DNA of 64,000 nucleotides from Noviherbaspirillum_A sp047237965 (GTDB taxonomy: Bacteria > Pseudomonadota > Gammaproteobacteria > Burkholderiales > Burkholderiaceae_D). Each line of letters opens with the position of its first letter. Position 1 is the first letter of the stretch. Shown here one piece after another: positions 46,121-55,045 of this stretch. The translations under genes were made by a program, and so were the position numbers. The stretch is taken from NCBI RefSeq assembly GCF_047237965.1, contig NZ_JBDFLX010000002.1, positions 62,001 through 126,000 on the forward strand, read 5' to 3'. A model generated the notes under the pieces. The model ran no database searches. It had not been told where the DNA came from and was given only the letters and a program-made list of their open reading frames with translations.

Positions 46121-46927
46121 ATGAAATGGAATCTCACCAGCGGCGTCGCCGTCATTGTCGGCGTAGCGACAGTGGCCGGCTTTTTCTACCTCACCAAGAT
46201 GCGGGGCGGTCCCGAAGAAACGGCCCCTACGCCCGCGGTGGTGGCACAAGCGCCGGCGCCGACGCCGCCTGCCGAGCCGGCCATCCGTTATCCGGTGCCG
46301 CCCGAAACCGAGGCGGTGCCGCAGCCCTTGCCGCCGCTCGACAAGAGCGACAAGGCCGTCAACGATGCGCTGGTCGATTATTTCGGCCGTCAGTCGGTGC
46401 AGCAGCTGTTCGGGCTGGACAGCATCATCCGGCATATCGTGGTCACCGTGGACAACCTGCCGCGCGAGACCATTGCCACACGGCTGCTGCCGACCCGGCC
46501 GGTGCGCGGCGCCTTCCTGGTCAAGAAGAACGCCGATGGGTTGACGATCGCGCCGTCCAATTCAGCCCGTTATCTGGCCTACGTCGAACTGGCGCGGCGC
46601 ACCGACGCTGCCCAGGTGGCGCGGATCTATGCCGGCTTTTATCCCCTGTTCCAGAAAGCCTACGAGGAACTCGGCTATCCGAAGGCCTACTTCAATGACC
46701 GCGTCGTGGCAGTGATCGACCATATGCTGGCGGCGCCCGAGCCGGAAGGCCCGGTCAGGCTGACGCAGCCGCACATCCTCTACAAGTTTGCCGACCCGGC
46801 TCTGGAGAATGCTTCGGCCGGCCACAAGATCATGGTGCGCATGGGCCGCGACAATGAAGCGATGGTCAAGGCCAAGCTGCGCGAACTGCGCGCCGAACTC
46901 ACGCGGCATGCGCCGGCCAGGCAGTAA
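46121..46927 (+). CDS. DUF3014 membrane-anchored protein
   Basis: A 268-residue protein. The start at 46121 is chosen for its GGGGAA ribosome site; an upstream ATG at 46082 gives only extra basic residues. One transmembrane helix (about residues 5-25) anchors it, followed by a Pro/Ala-rich linker (to about residue 70) and a soluble periplasmic domain. That domain has features of DUF3014: LPPLDKSDKAVNDALVDYFG, FLVKKNADGLTIAPSNSARY and GYPKAYFNDRVVAVIDHML. The function of the family is unknown. It converges on the SDR gene with 14 bp between stops. Confidence 0.8.
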   Translation: MKWNLTSGVAVIVGVATVAGFFYLTKMRGGPEETAPTPAVVAQAPAPTPPAEPAIRYPVPPETEAVPQPLPPLDKSDKAVNDALVDYFGRQSVQQLFGLDSIIRHIVVTVDNLPRETIATRLLPTRPVRGAFLVKKNADGLTIAPSNSARYLAYVELARRTDAAQVARIYAGFYPLFQKAYEELGYPKAYFNDRVVAVIDHMLAAPEPEGPVRLTQPHILYKFADPALENASAGHKIMVRMGRDNEAMVKAKLRELRAELTRHAPARQ

Positions 46928-46941
46928 CACCGCCGCACCGG

Positions 46942-47706
46942 TCAGGCGCGCTTGAGATCGGAGGCGCCCAGCACGATCCGGTTCCAGGTCGGACTGATCA
47001 CGATCTCGTTGATGCAGGCATGGGCCGGCATTTCGGCGATAAAGCGGATGGTGCGGCCGAGGTCGTCCGGCTGCAGCATCCTGGCCCGGTCCTCGGCCGA
47101 AGGCGGCACCGGCCGCTTGTCCATGATGGGCGTGGCCACTTCGGCCGGGCAGACTGCGCAGGCGCGGATGCCGTTGATGCATTCTTCCTGGTTCAGGTGG
47201 GCGGTCATGGCGACCACGCCATGCTTGGCGGCGTTGTAGGCCGGGCCGGTCATGTAAGTGTCGTATTTGCCGGACCACGATGAAATGTTGATCACCAGCC
47301 CGGACTTCCTGGCGCGCATGGCGGGCAGCACGGCGGCGATGCAGTAATAGCTGCCGTCGAGGTTGACGCGGATGACTTCGTTCCAGCCGGCCGTCGTCTG
47401 GTTGCTCCAGAAGCGGGCGGGCACATTCAACCCGGCGCTGTTGACCAGGATATCGACCTTTCCATGGCGGGCCAGGATGGCCTGGGCCACCGTGCCGACC
47501 GCCTCGGCGTCGCTGACGTCGAGCACTTCCACTTCAGCGCGGCCGCCGGCGGCGTTGATGGCGTCGGCCTGGGCCTGCAGCGCCTCGCGGCGCCGGCCCG
47601 ACATGACGACCGTCGCGCCCGCCTGCGCCAGCGCCTGCGCGCCAGCCAGCCCGATGCCCGAAGCGGCGCCGGTGACCCATGCTACTTGTCCTTGCAGTGA
47701 TGTCAT
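46942..47706 (-). CDS. Short-chain dehydrogenase/reductase
   Basis: A 254-residue classical SDR with NAD(P)-dependent oxidoreductase activity. The start at 47706 follows GGAGACAG. The cofactor motif TGAASGIG is near residue 12. NSAG follows near residue 90, and the active site consists of Ser in INISSW (about 143), Tyr and Lys in YNAAKHG (about 157-161). Cytoplasmic. The substrate is not predictable. It stands alone between convergent DUF3014 and the small HTH operon. Confidence 0.9.
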   Translation of the reverse strand: MTSLQGQVAWVTGAASGIGLAGAQALAQAGATVVMSGRRREALQAQADAINAAGGRAEVEVLDVSDAEAVGTVAQAILARHGKVDILVNSAGLNVPARFWSNQTTAGWNEVIRVNLDGSYYCIAAVLPAMRARKSGLVINISSWSGKYDTYMTGPAYNAAKHGVVAMTAHLNQEECINGIRACAVCPAEVATPIMDKRPVPPSAEDRARMLQPDDLGRTIRFIAEMPAHACINEIVISPTWNRIVLGASDLKRA

Positions 47707-47821
47707 GATGCTGTCTCCATTGGTAGTTTTTATACGGCAATGCCGGCGTATTGTAGCCGGGCGGGACAGCGTCATGGCGCATCACTGCATTACTGCATCA
47801 CTGGAATGGCTGGCGCGCGGG

Positions 47822-48223
47822 CTATGCCGAGGCGGCCCTGTCAGATCGTTCACACTCTTCGCCCGCCAGCCATTGCTCCAGTTCCGCGAGGCCGGCGGCA
47901 TTGAGGCTGCGCTCGCAGGCGGACAGCCTGCGCAGGTGGCCGCTTTGAAACGCCTGCGCGACTTCCTCGCGGCTGTTGAATTCAAGCCAGCGCAGGCAAT
48001 TGGCCAGCCGCTGATTCAGGCCGTCGGTCCATGCCGGTTTCTTGCCGGCCCGGCGGCTGCAGGCGCGCAGATAGAGGTTGCGGGCGCGTGACGGCGTCAG
48101 GCCAAGCGCCTCGCCGACTGCCTTGAAGGTCATGCCCTTGTCCCGCAACACCAGGATACGGTCTTCCAGCGCGGGGCAATCTTCCATCTCGCCGCATGTT
48201 TGCGGCAGCGTCGTCAGGGTCAT
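47822..48223 (-). CDS. Small HTH protein with an alpha-CTD-like C-terminal segment
   Basis: A 133-residue protein. The N-terminal half contains a sigma-region-4-like helix-turn-helix (about residues 18-55: ALEDRILVLRDKGMTFKAVGEALG, then TPSRARNLYLRAC). The C-terminal half (LRWLEFNSREEVAQAFQSG, HLRRLSACERSLNAAGLAEL) resembles the helix-hairpin-helix of the RNA polymerase alpha C-terminal domain, by my reading. No known regulator matches this layout exactly. The start overlaps the stop of the upstream 76-residue gene by 4 bp, so the two are translationally coupled. Target unknown. Confidence 0.6.
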   Translation of the reverse strand: MTLTTLPQTCGEMEDCPALEDRILVLRDKGMTFKAVGEALGLTPSRARNLYLRACSRRAGKKPAWTDGLNQRLANCLRWLEFNSREEVAQAFQSGHLRRLSACERSLNAAGLAELEQWLAGEECERSDRAASA

Positions 48224-48450
48224 GATGCCTCGCCATGGTGATGGCTCGGCGTGCCGGGATTCTTGTTATCGAACCGGACCCATGCAACCTTGTCGCCGTT
48301 CTCGAGCTGGAAAATGCCCATGCGCGCGCCGCTGTCGGCGCTGTGCTTTACCGCGTCAGCGACCTGAAGGGCAACAGCATGATCGTCGACATAGACGGCA
48401 ATGGAATCCAGTATCCAGCGATGGTGGCCCGCAGACGCAGCAAAACTCAT
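48220..48450 (-). CDS. Hypothetical 76-residue protein, coupled to the HTH gene
   Basis: A small soluble protein without recognised domains or signal peptide. It contains an alternating hydrophobic stretch (WILDSIAVYVDDHAVALQVAD) and a strand-like middle (ARMGIFQLENGDKVAWVRFD), and ends in a His-rich tail (SHHHGEAS). Its stop overlaps the start of the HTH gene (ATGA), which supports it being real. I saw no strong ribosome site at its start. Function unknown. Confidence 0.5.
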   Translation of the reverse strand: MSFAASAGHHRWILDSIAVYVDDHAVALQVADAVKHSADSGARMGIFQLENGDKVAWVRFDNKNPGTPSHHHGEAS

Positions 48451-48712
48451 GTTCAGGCTCGTATGCGTTTAGGAAAAGTGCATTGTGTAAGGCCGCACCG
48501 AGCTCGTCTGTAACGTTGCTTACATAAGCAGGCTGCCTTGCATGGATTCGCGGCGCGACGCAGGTCGATCCGTCCCGGCGACGCTGCCGGAGCGTGCAGA
48601 TTGGCAATGCACGGAAGGCGTAAGGGAAGGTGTAAGGAGAGGCGCCGGGCCGCAGGAGCGCCCTACCCGTTGCGCTGCACGGGCGCAGGCAGGGCAACGG
48701 CCAGGACGGTGG

Positions 48713-48922
48713 TCAATGGGAAGAGAGGGAAACGGCGGAATCGGGCCGGCTGTCTTCCGCCTGCGCATAGCGCTTGTCGGCCGCCGGCACTTCAAGTTCG
48801 CAATATTTCACGCCGACGGTGGCGACGCATTCCTGGAATTCTGTCGCATCGGCCGTGTCGGCAAAAACGTAGATGATGTCGCCTGCCTGGACTTCAGTCG
48901 GCGAGAGTCGCATGGTGACCAT
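48713..48922 (-). CDS. Hypothetical 69-residue protein
   Basis: A small soluble protein (MVTMRLSPTEVQAGDIIYVF...) whose start at 48922 has GAGG 7 bp upstream. A second ATG three codons in (48913) is an alternative. The first 50 residues look like a compact beta-rich fold with two Cys (EFQECVATVGVKYCELEVPA), and the C-terminus is polar. No signal peptide or known domain. It lies 68 bp downstream of the MpaB-like gene on the same strand. Function unknown. Confidence 0.55.
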   Translation of the reverse strand: MVTMRLSPTEVQAGDIIYVFADTADATEFQECVATVGVKYCELEVPAADKRYAQAEDSRPDSAVSLSSH

Positions 48923-48990
48923 TGCAATGCCTCGTGATGGTGACGGACAGGAAAGTCTAGCATGGTCGCCCGGCGCGTTCCTGTGGTGCG

Positions 48991-49959
48991 TCAAGGCCAA
49001 TTGGCCTGGCCAGCCTGGCGGTAAAGATAGTCGTCGGGGAGCCCCATGCGGCGGCAGGCGAGCGCAGGCGGGCAATTGCGCAGCAGCAGCCGGTCGGCAT
49101 CGGCGCCGGCACGCTGCAGCAGCCTGCGTTCCCATGGCCGCAAACGCCAGCGCCGGTCCAGCCCGAGCCGTTCACGGACCCAGGCCGGCAGCAGTTCTAC
49201 CGCCGCCCGGATCAGCATACCCTGGACCATGCGCAGCGGACCGGGCAGCAGGGGCGCGTTCTGCATAATGCCGAGAAACGCGAAAATGATCGGCGACGGT
49301 TCGAGCATGCTGCGCATGGACTGCATCATCGACGCGCACTGATGCTGGCTGGCCGGCGCGCCGACGGCCCCGTACAGCAGTGCCGAGGCGCGTCCTTCCG
49401 CATAGAAGCGATCGCGTTGCGCCGCGTCCAGCGGCCTGACATACGCATGGAAGGCTTCCAGAAAACCATGGCAGGCGGTGGCATGCACCCAATCCAGCAA
49501 TTCCTGCTGGTCGGCGCTGAACCGGATGCCGCCGGGCGTGACGCCCTGGATCACCGCGTGACGGCGATTGATGGCGGCAATCATCCTCTCCGCCGCGCTG
49601 CGCGGACCATAGACCGTGACCATGGCGGCCAGCCCGGTGCTGCGCAGCCGCCTGGCCGGATCGTCCCTGAAGCTGGTGGCATGCCAGACGCCGGTGCGCA
49701 CACGCGGCTCGGCCAGTTCCAGCAGCACCGCGGCAACGCCGCCGGCAAACAGCGCCAGCGGGTTCTTGAAGACCTGCCAGGAGACCGAGTCGGGCGCAGT
49801 CAGCGCGGGTTCGCCGGATGGCGCGCTGAAATCGATGCCGGCGCCGTCCGGCGCGGCGAAATACGCGCCGGCAATGGCTTCAACGCGGCGTTGAAGCGGC
49901 ATCCACAGCAGCAGCGGGCCATGCCGGCGCATGAGTCGCATCCAGGGGTTCCTTTGCAT
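48991..49959 (-). CDS. Oxygenase MpaB-family protein (DUF2236)
   Basis: A 322-residue protein of the latex-clearing-protein/MpaB type, haem-dependent oxygenases. Recognisable landmarks are VSWQVFKNPLALFAGG, the motif VWHATSFRDDPARRLRSTG, then INRRHAVIQGVTP and LLDWVHATACHGFLEAF, whose His residues are likely haem or metal ligands. A C-terminal helical part (PAWVRERLGLDRRWRLRPW) follows. No clear signal peptide. Substrate unknown; related proteins cleave prenyl chains or rubber, but this is a distant family guide only. It lies 97 bp downstream of the GGDEF gene on the same strand. Confidence 0.82.
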   Translation of the reverse strand: MQRNPWMRLMRRHGPLLLWMPLQRRVEAIAGAYFAAPDGAGIDFSAPSGEPALTAPDSVSWQVFKNPLALFAGGVAAVLLELAEPRVRTGVWHATSFRDDPARRLRSTGLAAMVTVYGPRSAAERMIAAINRRHAVIQGVTPGGIRFSADQQELLDWVHATACHGFLEAFHAYVRPLDAAQRDRFYAEGRASALLYGAVGAPASQHQCASMMQSMRSMLEPSPIIFAFLGIMQNAPLLPGPLRMVQGMLIRAAVELLPAWVRERLGLDRRWRLRPWERRLLQRAGADADRLLLRNCPPALACRRMGLPDDYLYRQAGQANWP

Positions 49960-50056
49960 GTCGAGAGCGCCGGCATGATGGGCGCCGGCCCATGCAACAT
50001 ATCAGGAAAAATGATGCGCACCACCGGCCGCCTTGCCGAACAGGCCAGGCAAGCGC

Positions 50057-51763
50057 TCAATGGACGGCGTGCGTGCCTGGCTGCGCCGGGTTGCGCATGT
50101 CCGGATGATAGAAGCGAAAGCACTCGCGGCCGTCCTGCTTGGCGCGGTACAGCGCGCAGTCGGCGTCCTGCAGCAGGCGTTCCGGATGGGTGCCGTCCTG
50201 CGGGCAGATGCTGATGCCGATCGATGCGCTCGGCCGAATGCTGTGGCCCCCGAGCACGAAAGGCGCGTTCAGTGCTGCCAGCAGCTTGCCGGCGATGGCG
50301 GAAGCAGCCGCGATATCCTGCCCGCAGTCGGCCAGGATGACGAATTCATCGCCGCCCAGGCGCGCCACCGTGTCATCGGGCCGAACGCACTGCTTCAGCC
50401 GGCGCGCGATTTCAGCCAGCAGCAGGTCGCCGGCCTTGTGGCCCAGGGTATCGTTGACCTGCTTGAAGCGGTCGAGGTCGATGAAGAGGACGGCATGCAT
50501 GCCATTGGCGCGCCGGTCCTGGGCGCGCTGCCTGAGCCGGGTTTCCAGCAGCGTGCGGTTGCACAGGCCCGTCAGGGAATCGTGCGTGGCCATGTGCTCC
50601 AGCGTCTTGGCGTTGCGCACCTCTCTTGTGACGTCGCGGGTGGCGCCGCGATAACCGCGGAACACGCCTTCCTCGAAGATCGGCTCGCCGGAAATCCGGA
50701 TATAGCGCACGACGCCCGGATAGCCTTCCAGGCCAACGGAATAGACCGCATCCCGGAACGGCCGGCGCGCGGCGACACTGCTCTGGCAAGCCAGAAAGCC
50801 CGGTTCGCTGGTATCGAGTGCGCAGGATTCCATCTTGGTGCCCAGCAGTTGGCGTGGCTCCACGCCGAGCCGCGACTGGATGCCATCGGACAGGAAACGG
50901 AAAAGGCCGTTGGCATCGGTTTCCCAGTACCAGTCCGAGGACAGGGACGTCAGGCTGCGGAATTGCTGCTCACGCCGGGCCAGTTCGCGCTGCGCTTCCA
51001 GCTGGGCCGTGATATCGCGGCCGACGGCCACGAAGCCGGTCCTGCGTCCGCTATCGGCATCGCGCAGGGTGCGGCTGTTGATGCCCAGCCAGACCCAGTG
51101 GCCCTCCCTGTGCCTGACCCGCATGTTGTACATGGCCGAGCGGTCGTCGGCGCCGTCGCTGCCGCGCGCTGCGTGCATGGCCGCCAGGTCGGCCGGATGC
51201 AGGTAGTCGACCACGTTGGTGCCGACCATTTCCTCCGGGCGGTAACCCAGTATTTCCTGGTGCGACGGCGACACGTACTGGTAGATGTTGTCGGCATCGC
51301 TGTAGGCGATCAGGTCGCGCACATTCTGGGTCAACAGGCGATGCTCGGCTTCGCCCCAGGCCAGCCGGGCGCGCGACCGGACCTGCTCGGAAATATCGGT
51401 GAATGCGCCCGCATAGCCTGCCGGCCGCCCGGGCCGGCAACGGGGGGCAGCGGTTTCCCGGATATGGCGGTACTGGCCGTCGCTGCCCGCAACCCGGTAG
51501 TCCAGCTGGAAACGCCGGTTCGCCTGCCGGGCCTGCCTGCGCAACTGCGCCACCTGCGCCGCGTCGTCGGGATGAATGCCGGCAGTCCAGCCGGACAGCG
51601 TGGCATCGCTTCCCTCGGGCAGAGGCCAGGCGCCGTCATGGTCGAAGAAGATGAAGCGGTCGCCATCATCCAGTTCCCAAAGAATGACGCTGCCGCCGGC
51701 AATATCCTGCAAGTGGTTTTCCATATCGAAGGCGAAACGCTCTGAAGCGACGCCCATGTTCAT
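50057..51763 (-). CDS. PAS-domain diguanylate cyclase (GGDEF)
   Basis: A 568-residue sensor enzyme making cyclic-di-GMP from two GTP. The start at 51763 follows AGGAAGAG. Three PAS/PAC segments occupy about residues 15-375 (FQLDYRVAGSDGQYRHIRE, YQYVSPSHQEILGY, WYWETDANGLFRFLSDG). The GGDEF domain fills about residues 390-555, with an intact active site, ARLGGDEFVIL. A product-inhibition I-site, RPDD, lies five residues before GGDEF. No transmembrane helix is seen, so it is cytoplasmic. The signal sensed is unknown. Divergent from the first molybdenum hydroxylase pair. Confidence 0.93.
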   Translation of the reverse strand: MNMGVASERFAFDMENHLQDIAGGSVILWELDDGDRFIFFDHDGAWPLPEGSDATLSGWTAGIHPDDAAQVAQLRRQARQANRRFQLDYRVAGSDGQYRHIRETAAPRCRPGRPAGYAGAFTDISEQVRSRARLAWGEAEHRLLTQNVRDLIAYSDADNIYQYVSPSHQEILGYRPEEMVGTNVVDYLHPADLAAMHAARGSDGADDRSAMYNMRVRHREGHWVWLGINSRTLRDADSGRRTGFVAVGRDITAQLEAQRELARREQQFRSLTSLSSDWYWETDANGLFRFLSDGIQSRLGVEPRQLLGTKMESCALDTSEPGFLACQSSVAARRPFRDAVYSVGLEGYPGVVRYIRISGEPIFEEGVFRGYRGATRDVTREVRNAKTLEHMATHDSLTGLCNRTLLETRLRQRAQDRRANGMHAVLFIDLDRFKQVNDTLGHKAGDLLLAEIARRLKQCVRPDDTVARLGGDEFVILADCGQDIAAASAIAGKLLAALNAPFVLGGHSIRPSASIGISICPQDGTHPERLLQDADCALYRAKQDGRECFRFYHPDMRNPAQPGTHAVH

Positions 51764-52062
51764 CAGGCGCTCTTCCTGTGGGGCAGTCGTCAGTCATCGC
51801 CTCTCGTCTTGCACTGCGGGACGGCCGGGATTGCCAAAACAAACGAATAATTGCTGCGCCATGGTAACTGCTTTTCGCATTTCTTTCCACGTGTAATTAC
51901 TTTGCGGTGATGTCGCTGTGCGAGTGCGCCATTTGCGGAAGCGGAATCGCCGCGTGACAGCGGTCTCTTTCGGCTATTCCCTTGCACGCGAACAAAGACT
52001 GGCCGCGGTCCGGAGCGAAAATTGTCAACAACGGCTTTTACCGGCAGACACAAAGGAATTCC

Positions 52063-52536
52063 ATGCCTACTTTCACCCTGAACGGTCAGAGCACGACGCT
52101 CGACCTTCCCGACGATATGCCCCTGCTGTGGGCGATACGGGACGTTGCCGGCCTGACCGGCACCAAATTCGGCTGCGGCATCGCCCAGTGCGGCGCCTGC
52201 ACGGTTCACCTTGACGGCGAGGCGGTGCGCTCCTGCGTCACCCCGCTGGCGGCGGTAGCCGGCAAGAAAGTGGTCACCATCGAAGCGATGGCCCAGGACC
52301 CGGTAGGCCAGAAGGTCCAGGCCGCGTGGCGCGACATCGATGTGGTCCAGTGCGGCTATTGTCAGTCCGGACAGGTCATGTCAGCCACCGCGCTGCTGCG
52401 CGCCAAGCCCGCGCCTACCGACGCCGACATCGATTCCGCGATGGCGGGCAATATCTGCCGCTGCGGCACCTATGGCCGCATACGCGCCGCCATCAAGCTG
52501 GCCGCCGGCCAGCCGCCGCAGGAGCCGCGGTCATGA
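52063..52536 (+). CDS. [2Fe-2S] subunit of an IorAB-type molybdenum hydroxylase (pair 1)
   Basis: A 157-residue iron-sulfur protein of the isoquinoline 1-oxidoreductase alpha/aldehyde dehydrogenase small-subunit family. The start at 52063 follows AAAGGA. The N-terminal plant-type cluster is held by GCGIAQCGAC (about residues 39-50), and the C-terminal cluster by CGYCQSGQ and NICRCGTY (about residues 100-140). It relays electrons from the molybdenum site to a cytochrome or other acceptor. It overlaps the large-subunit start by 4 bp (ATGA), so the two are coupled. Divergent from the diguanylate cyclase. Confidence 0.93.
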   Translation: MPTFTLNGQSTTLDLPDDMPLLWAIRDVAGLTGTKFGCGIAQCGACTVHLDGEAVRSCVTPLAAVAGKKVVTIEAMAQDPVGQKVQAAWRDIDVVQCGYCQSGQVMSATALLRAKPAPTDADIDSAMAGNICRCGTYGRIRAAIKLAAGQPPQEPRS

Positions 52537-54770
52537 ACGACATTACTTCCCCCAGCGCCCCGTCATCGCCGGGGCGCCGCCGTTTCCTGCGGGTTGGCGC
52601 CGCCGCCGGCGGCGGCCTGCTGATCGGTTTCGGCCTCGGCGCCTGCGGACGCGAGCAGCGCAATGAAGTGCCGGCCGAAGCCGCGGTTGGCAATGCCGCG
52701 ACCAAGACCTCGGGCGATGCCCCAGGCCTGGCGCACAACGCCTTCATCCGCATCGACCGTGAAGGCCTGGTCACGCTGATCGTGCACAAGGTGGAAATGG
52801 GCCAGGGCACCTACACCGCGATGCCGATGCTGCTGGCCGAAGAGCTGGAAGTCGACTTGTCCAAGGTCAAGCTGGAGCAGGCACCGGCCGACAACAACCT
52901 CTACAGCGATCCGCTGCTGGGCGGCCAGGTGACCGGCGGTTCGACCTCGGTGCGCGCCTCCTGGGAACCGCTGCGCCAGGCCGGCGCGGCAGCACGGCTG
53001 ATGCTGGTGGAGGCGGCGGCGCAGGCCTGGAAGGTGGACGCCGCAGGCTGCACCGCGAAGAACGGCATGGTGACCCATGGCGCCAGCGGCCGCACCATGC
53101 ATTACGGCGAACTGGTCGATGCGGCGGCCAAGCTGCCCGCGCCCAAGGCCATCGTGCTGAAGAAGCCGGCCGACTTCACCCTGATCGGCAAGAAGCACCA
53201 GCGGCTCGATTCGGCCGACAAGGTCAATGGCCAGGCCAAGTTCGGCATCGACGCGCGGCTCCCCAACATGCTGGTGGCCACGGTGGCGGCGTCGCCGGTG
53301 CCGGGCGGCGCGCTGCAGTCGGTCGACGAAGCCGCCGCGATGGCGGTCAAGGGCGTGCGCCAGGTGCTCAAGCTCGACAATGCGGTGGCGGTGGTGGGCG
53401 AACACATGTGGGCCGCCAAGCAGGGCCTGGCCGCGGCGAAGCCGCAATGGTCGGACGGCGCGCATGCCGGGATGACCACCGCGTCCATCGTTGCCGACAT
53501 GAAGGCCGCGGCCGAAAGCGGCAAGGGCGCGGCGGTGGCGCGCAAGGACGGCGATGTCGGCAAGGAGCCGCCCAAGGGCGGACAGGTGCTGGAAGCGGTG
53601 TACGAGATGCCTTTCCTTGCCCATGCGACGATGGAGCCGATGAACTGCACGGTCGACCTGCGGGAAGACGGCTGCGACCTCTACGTCGGCACCCAGGTGC
53701 CGACTTTCGCGCAGGGCGCCGCCGCCAAGATCACCGGTCTGCCGCCGGAGAAGGTGAAGGTCCACAATCATTTCCTGGGCGGCGGCTTCGGACGGCGGCT
53801 GGAGGTGGACTTCATTGCGCAGGCGGTCGCTTTCGCCAAGCAGATGAAGCAGCCGGTCAAGTTCGTCTGGACCCGCGAGGAAGACGTTCAGCACGACATG
53901 TACCGTCCCTACTACTACGACCGCCTGGCCGCCACGCTGGATGACAAGGGCAAGCCGCTGTCCTGGTCGCACCGGATCACCGGCTCGTCCATCATGGCGC
54001 GCTTTGCGCCGCCGGCGGTGAAGAACGGCGTCGATCCGGACGCGGTGGAAGGCGCCAAGGATATGCCCTACGCGATTCCCAACGTGCTGGTCGACTATGT
54101 GCGGCATGAGCCGCCGGTGCCGACCGCATTCTGGCGCGGCGTCGGCCCAACCCACAATATCTTCGTCGTGGAAAGCTTCATCGACGAGCTGGCGGCCGCG
54201 GCCAAGCAGGATCCGCTGGTCTATCGGCGCGACCTGCTGGATAAATCGCCGCGCATGCGGGCGGTGCTGAACCTGGCCGCCGAAAAAGCCGGATGGAGCC
54301 AGCCGCTGGCGCCGGTCGCCGGGCGTCGCGTCGGACGCGGCCTGTCGACCCAGTTCGCCTTCGGCAGCTACATGGCGCAGGTGGCTGAAATCTCGGTGGG
54401 CGCGGATGGCGAAGTGCGGGTGCACCGGGTGGTGTGCGCGGTCGATTGCGGACAGGTGGTCAATCCCGACACCGTGGTGGCGCAGATCGAGAGCGGGGTG
54501 ATCTTCGGCTTGACGGCGGCGCTGTGGAACGAGATCACGTTCGACAAGGGCCGGGTGCAGCAGTCCAACTTCCATGACTACCGGATGATGCGCATCAACG
54601 AGGCGCCGCGCATCGAGGTGTTCATCGCGCAGAGCAGCGACGCCCCGGGCGGCATCGGCGAGCCGGGCACCTCGGCCACCGCGCCCGCCCTGGCCAATGC
54701 GATCTTCGCCGCCACAGGCAAGCGGCTGCGCAAGCTGCCGGTGGCAAGCGACGCGCTCAAGACAGCGTAA
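52533..54770 (+). CDS. Molybdenum-binding subunit of an IorAB-type hydroxylase (pair 1)
   Basis: A 745-residue large subunit of the xanthine oxidase superfamily, isoquinoline 1-oxidoreductase beta type. A twin-arginine signal near residue 15 (PGRRRFLRVGAAAGG) exports the folded heterodimer with its small subunit. Cofactor motifs include HKVEMGQGTYTAMP, the Mo-site loop FLGGGFGRRLEVD near residue 415, AFWRGVGPTHNIF near residue 530 and GGIGEPGTSATAPALANAIF at the C-terminus, with the catalytic Glu. It hydroxylates an aldehyde or N-heterocycle using water. The substrate is unknown. A bidirectional terminator follows. Confidence 0.92.
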   Translation: MNDITSPSAPSSPGRRRFLRVGAAAGGGLLIGFGLGACGREQRNEVPAEAAVGNAATKTSGDAPGLAHNAFIRIDREGLVTLIVHKVEMGQGTYTAMPMLLAEELEVDLSKVKLEQAPADNNLYSDPLLGGQVTGGSTSVRASWEPLRQAGAAARLMLVEAAAQAWKVDAAGCTAKNGMVTHGASGRTMHYGELVDAAAKLPAPKAIVLKKPADFTLIGKKHQRLDSADKVNGQAKFGIDARLPNMLVATVAASPVPGGALQSVDEAAAMAVKGVRQVLKLDNAVAVVGEHMWAAKQGLAAAKPQWSDGAHAGMTTASIVADMKAAAESGKGAAVARKDGDVGKEPPKGGQVLEAVYEMPFLAHATMEPMNCTVDLREDGCDLYVGTQVPTFAQGAAAKITGLPPEKVKVHNHFLGGGFGRRLEVDFIAQAVAFAKQMKQPVKFVWTREEDVQHDMYRPYYYDRLAATLDDKGKPLSWSHRITGSSIMARFAPPAVKNGVDPDAVEGAKDMPYAIPNVLVDYVRHEPPVPTAFWRGVGPTHNIFVVESFIDELAAAAKQDPLVYRRDLLDKSPRMRAVLNLAAEKAGWSQPLAPVAGRRVGRGLSTQFAFGSYMAQVAEISVGADGEVRVHRVVCAVDCGQVVNPDTVVAQIESGVIFGLTAALWNEITFDKGRVQQSNFHDYRMMRINEAPRIEVFIAQSSDAPGGIGEPGTSATAPALANAIFAATGKRLRKLPVASDALKTA

Positions 54771-54773
54771 AAA

Positions 54774-54797
54774 AGCCCCGGCCTGACGGCCGGGGCT
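54774..54797. terminator. Bidirectional rho-independent terminator
   Basis: AGCCCCGGCC-TGAC-GGCCGGGGCT with A-tract on the left and TT on the right. It lies between the convergent hydroxylase gene and a 54-residue gene and can serve both. Confidence 0.85.
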
Positions 54798-54822
54798 TTC
54801 GGGATGCAGATGGACAGCCTGG

Positions 54823-54987
54823 TCAGGCGCTTGCGGTCAGCGGCTGGCCCTTCACCGCATTGCGGTACTTGGCGCGTGCTTCTGCGCGCTTGGTCGCTTC
54901 GCGGGCACGGTTGGCTTCCTTGGTTTCCTTGCGTTCCTGCTTGCCGCGCAGCTGGGCGACGTTCTTGTTTCCTATGCGGTTGGTCAT
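54823..54987 (-). CDS. Small basic helical protein, 54 residues
   Basis: A short gene with a very strong ribosome site (AGGAGGAATAGGCA before ATG at 54987). The product, beginning MTNRIGNKNVAQLRGKQERK, is rich in Lys, Arg, Glu and Ala with almost no hydrophobic residues (KETKEANRAREATKRAEARA). It reads as one long charged helix ending GQPLTASA. No signal peptide. It could bind nucleic acid or act as a stress-related disordered protein; I do not recognise a named family. It is convergent with the hydroxylase pair and shares its terminator. Confidence 0.7.
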   Translation of the reverse strand: MTNRIGNKNVAQLRGKQERKETKEANRAREATKRAEARAKYRNAVKGQPLTASA

Positions 54988-55045
54988 TGCCTATTCCTCC
55001 TGCTTGTTGATGTCGCGTTTATCGTAGAGCCATTTGGCGGAGCGA

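Noticed and set aside
52563..54575. Long minus-strand frame opposite the first hydroxylase large subunit (670 residues)
   Set aside because: It is antisense to a well-supported gene and has no recognisable motif.
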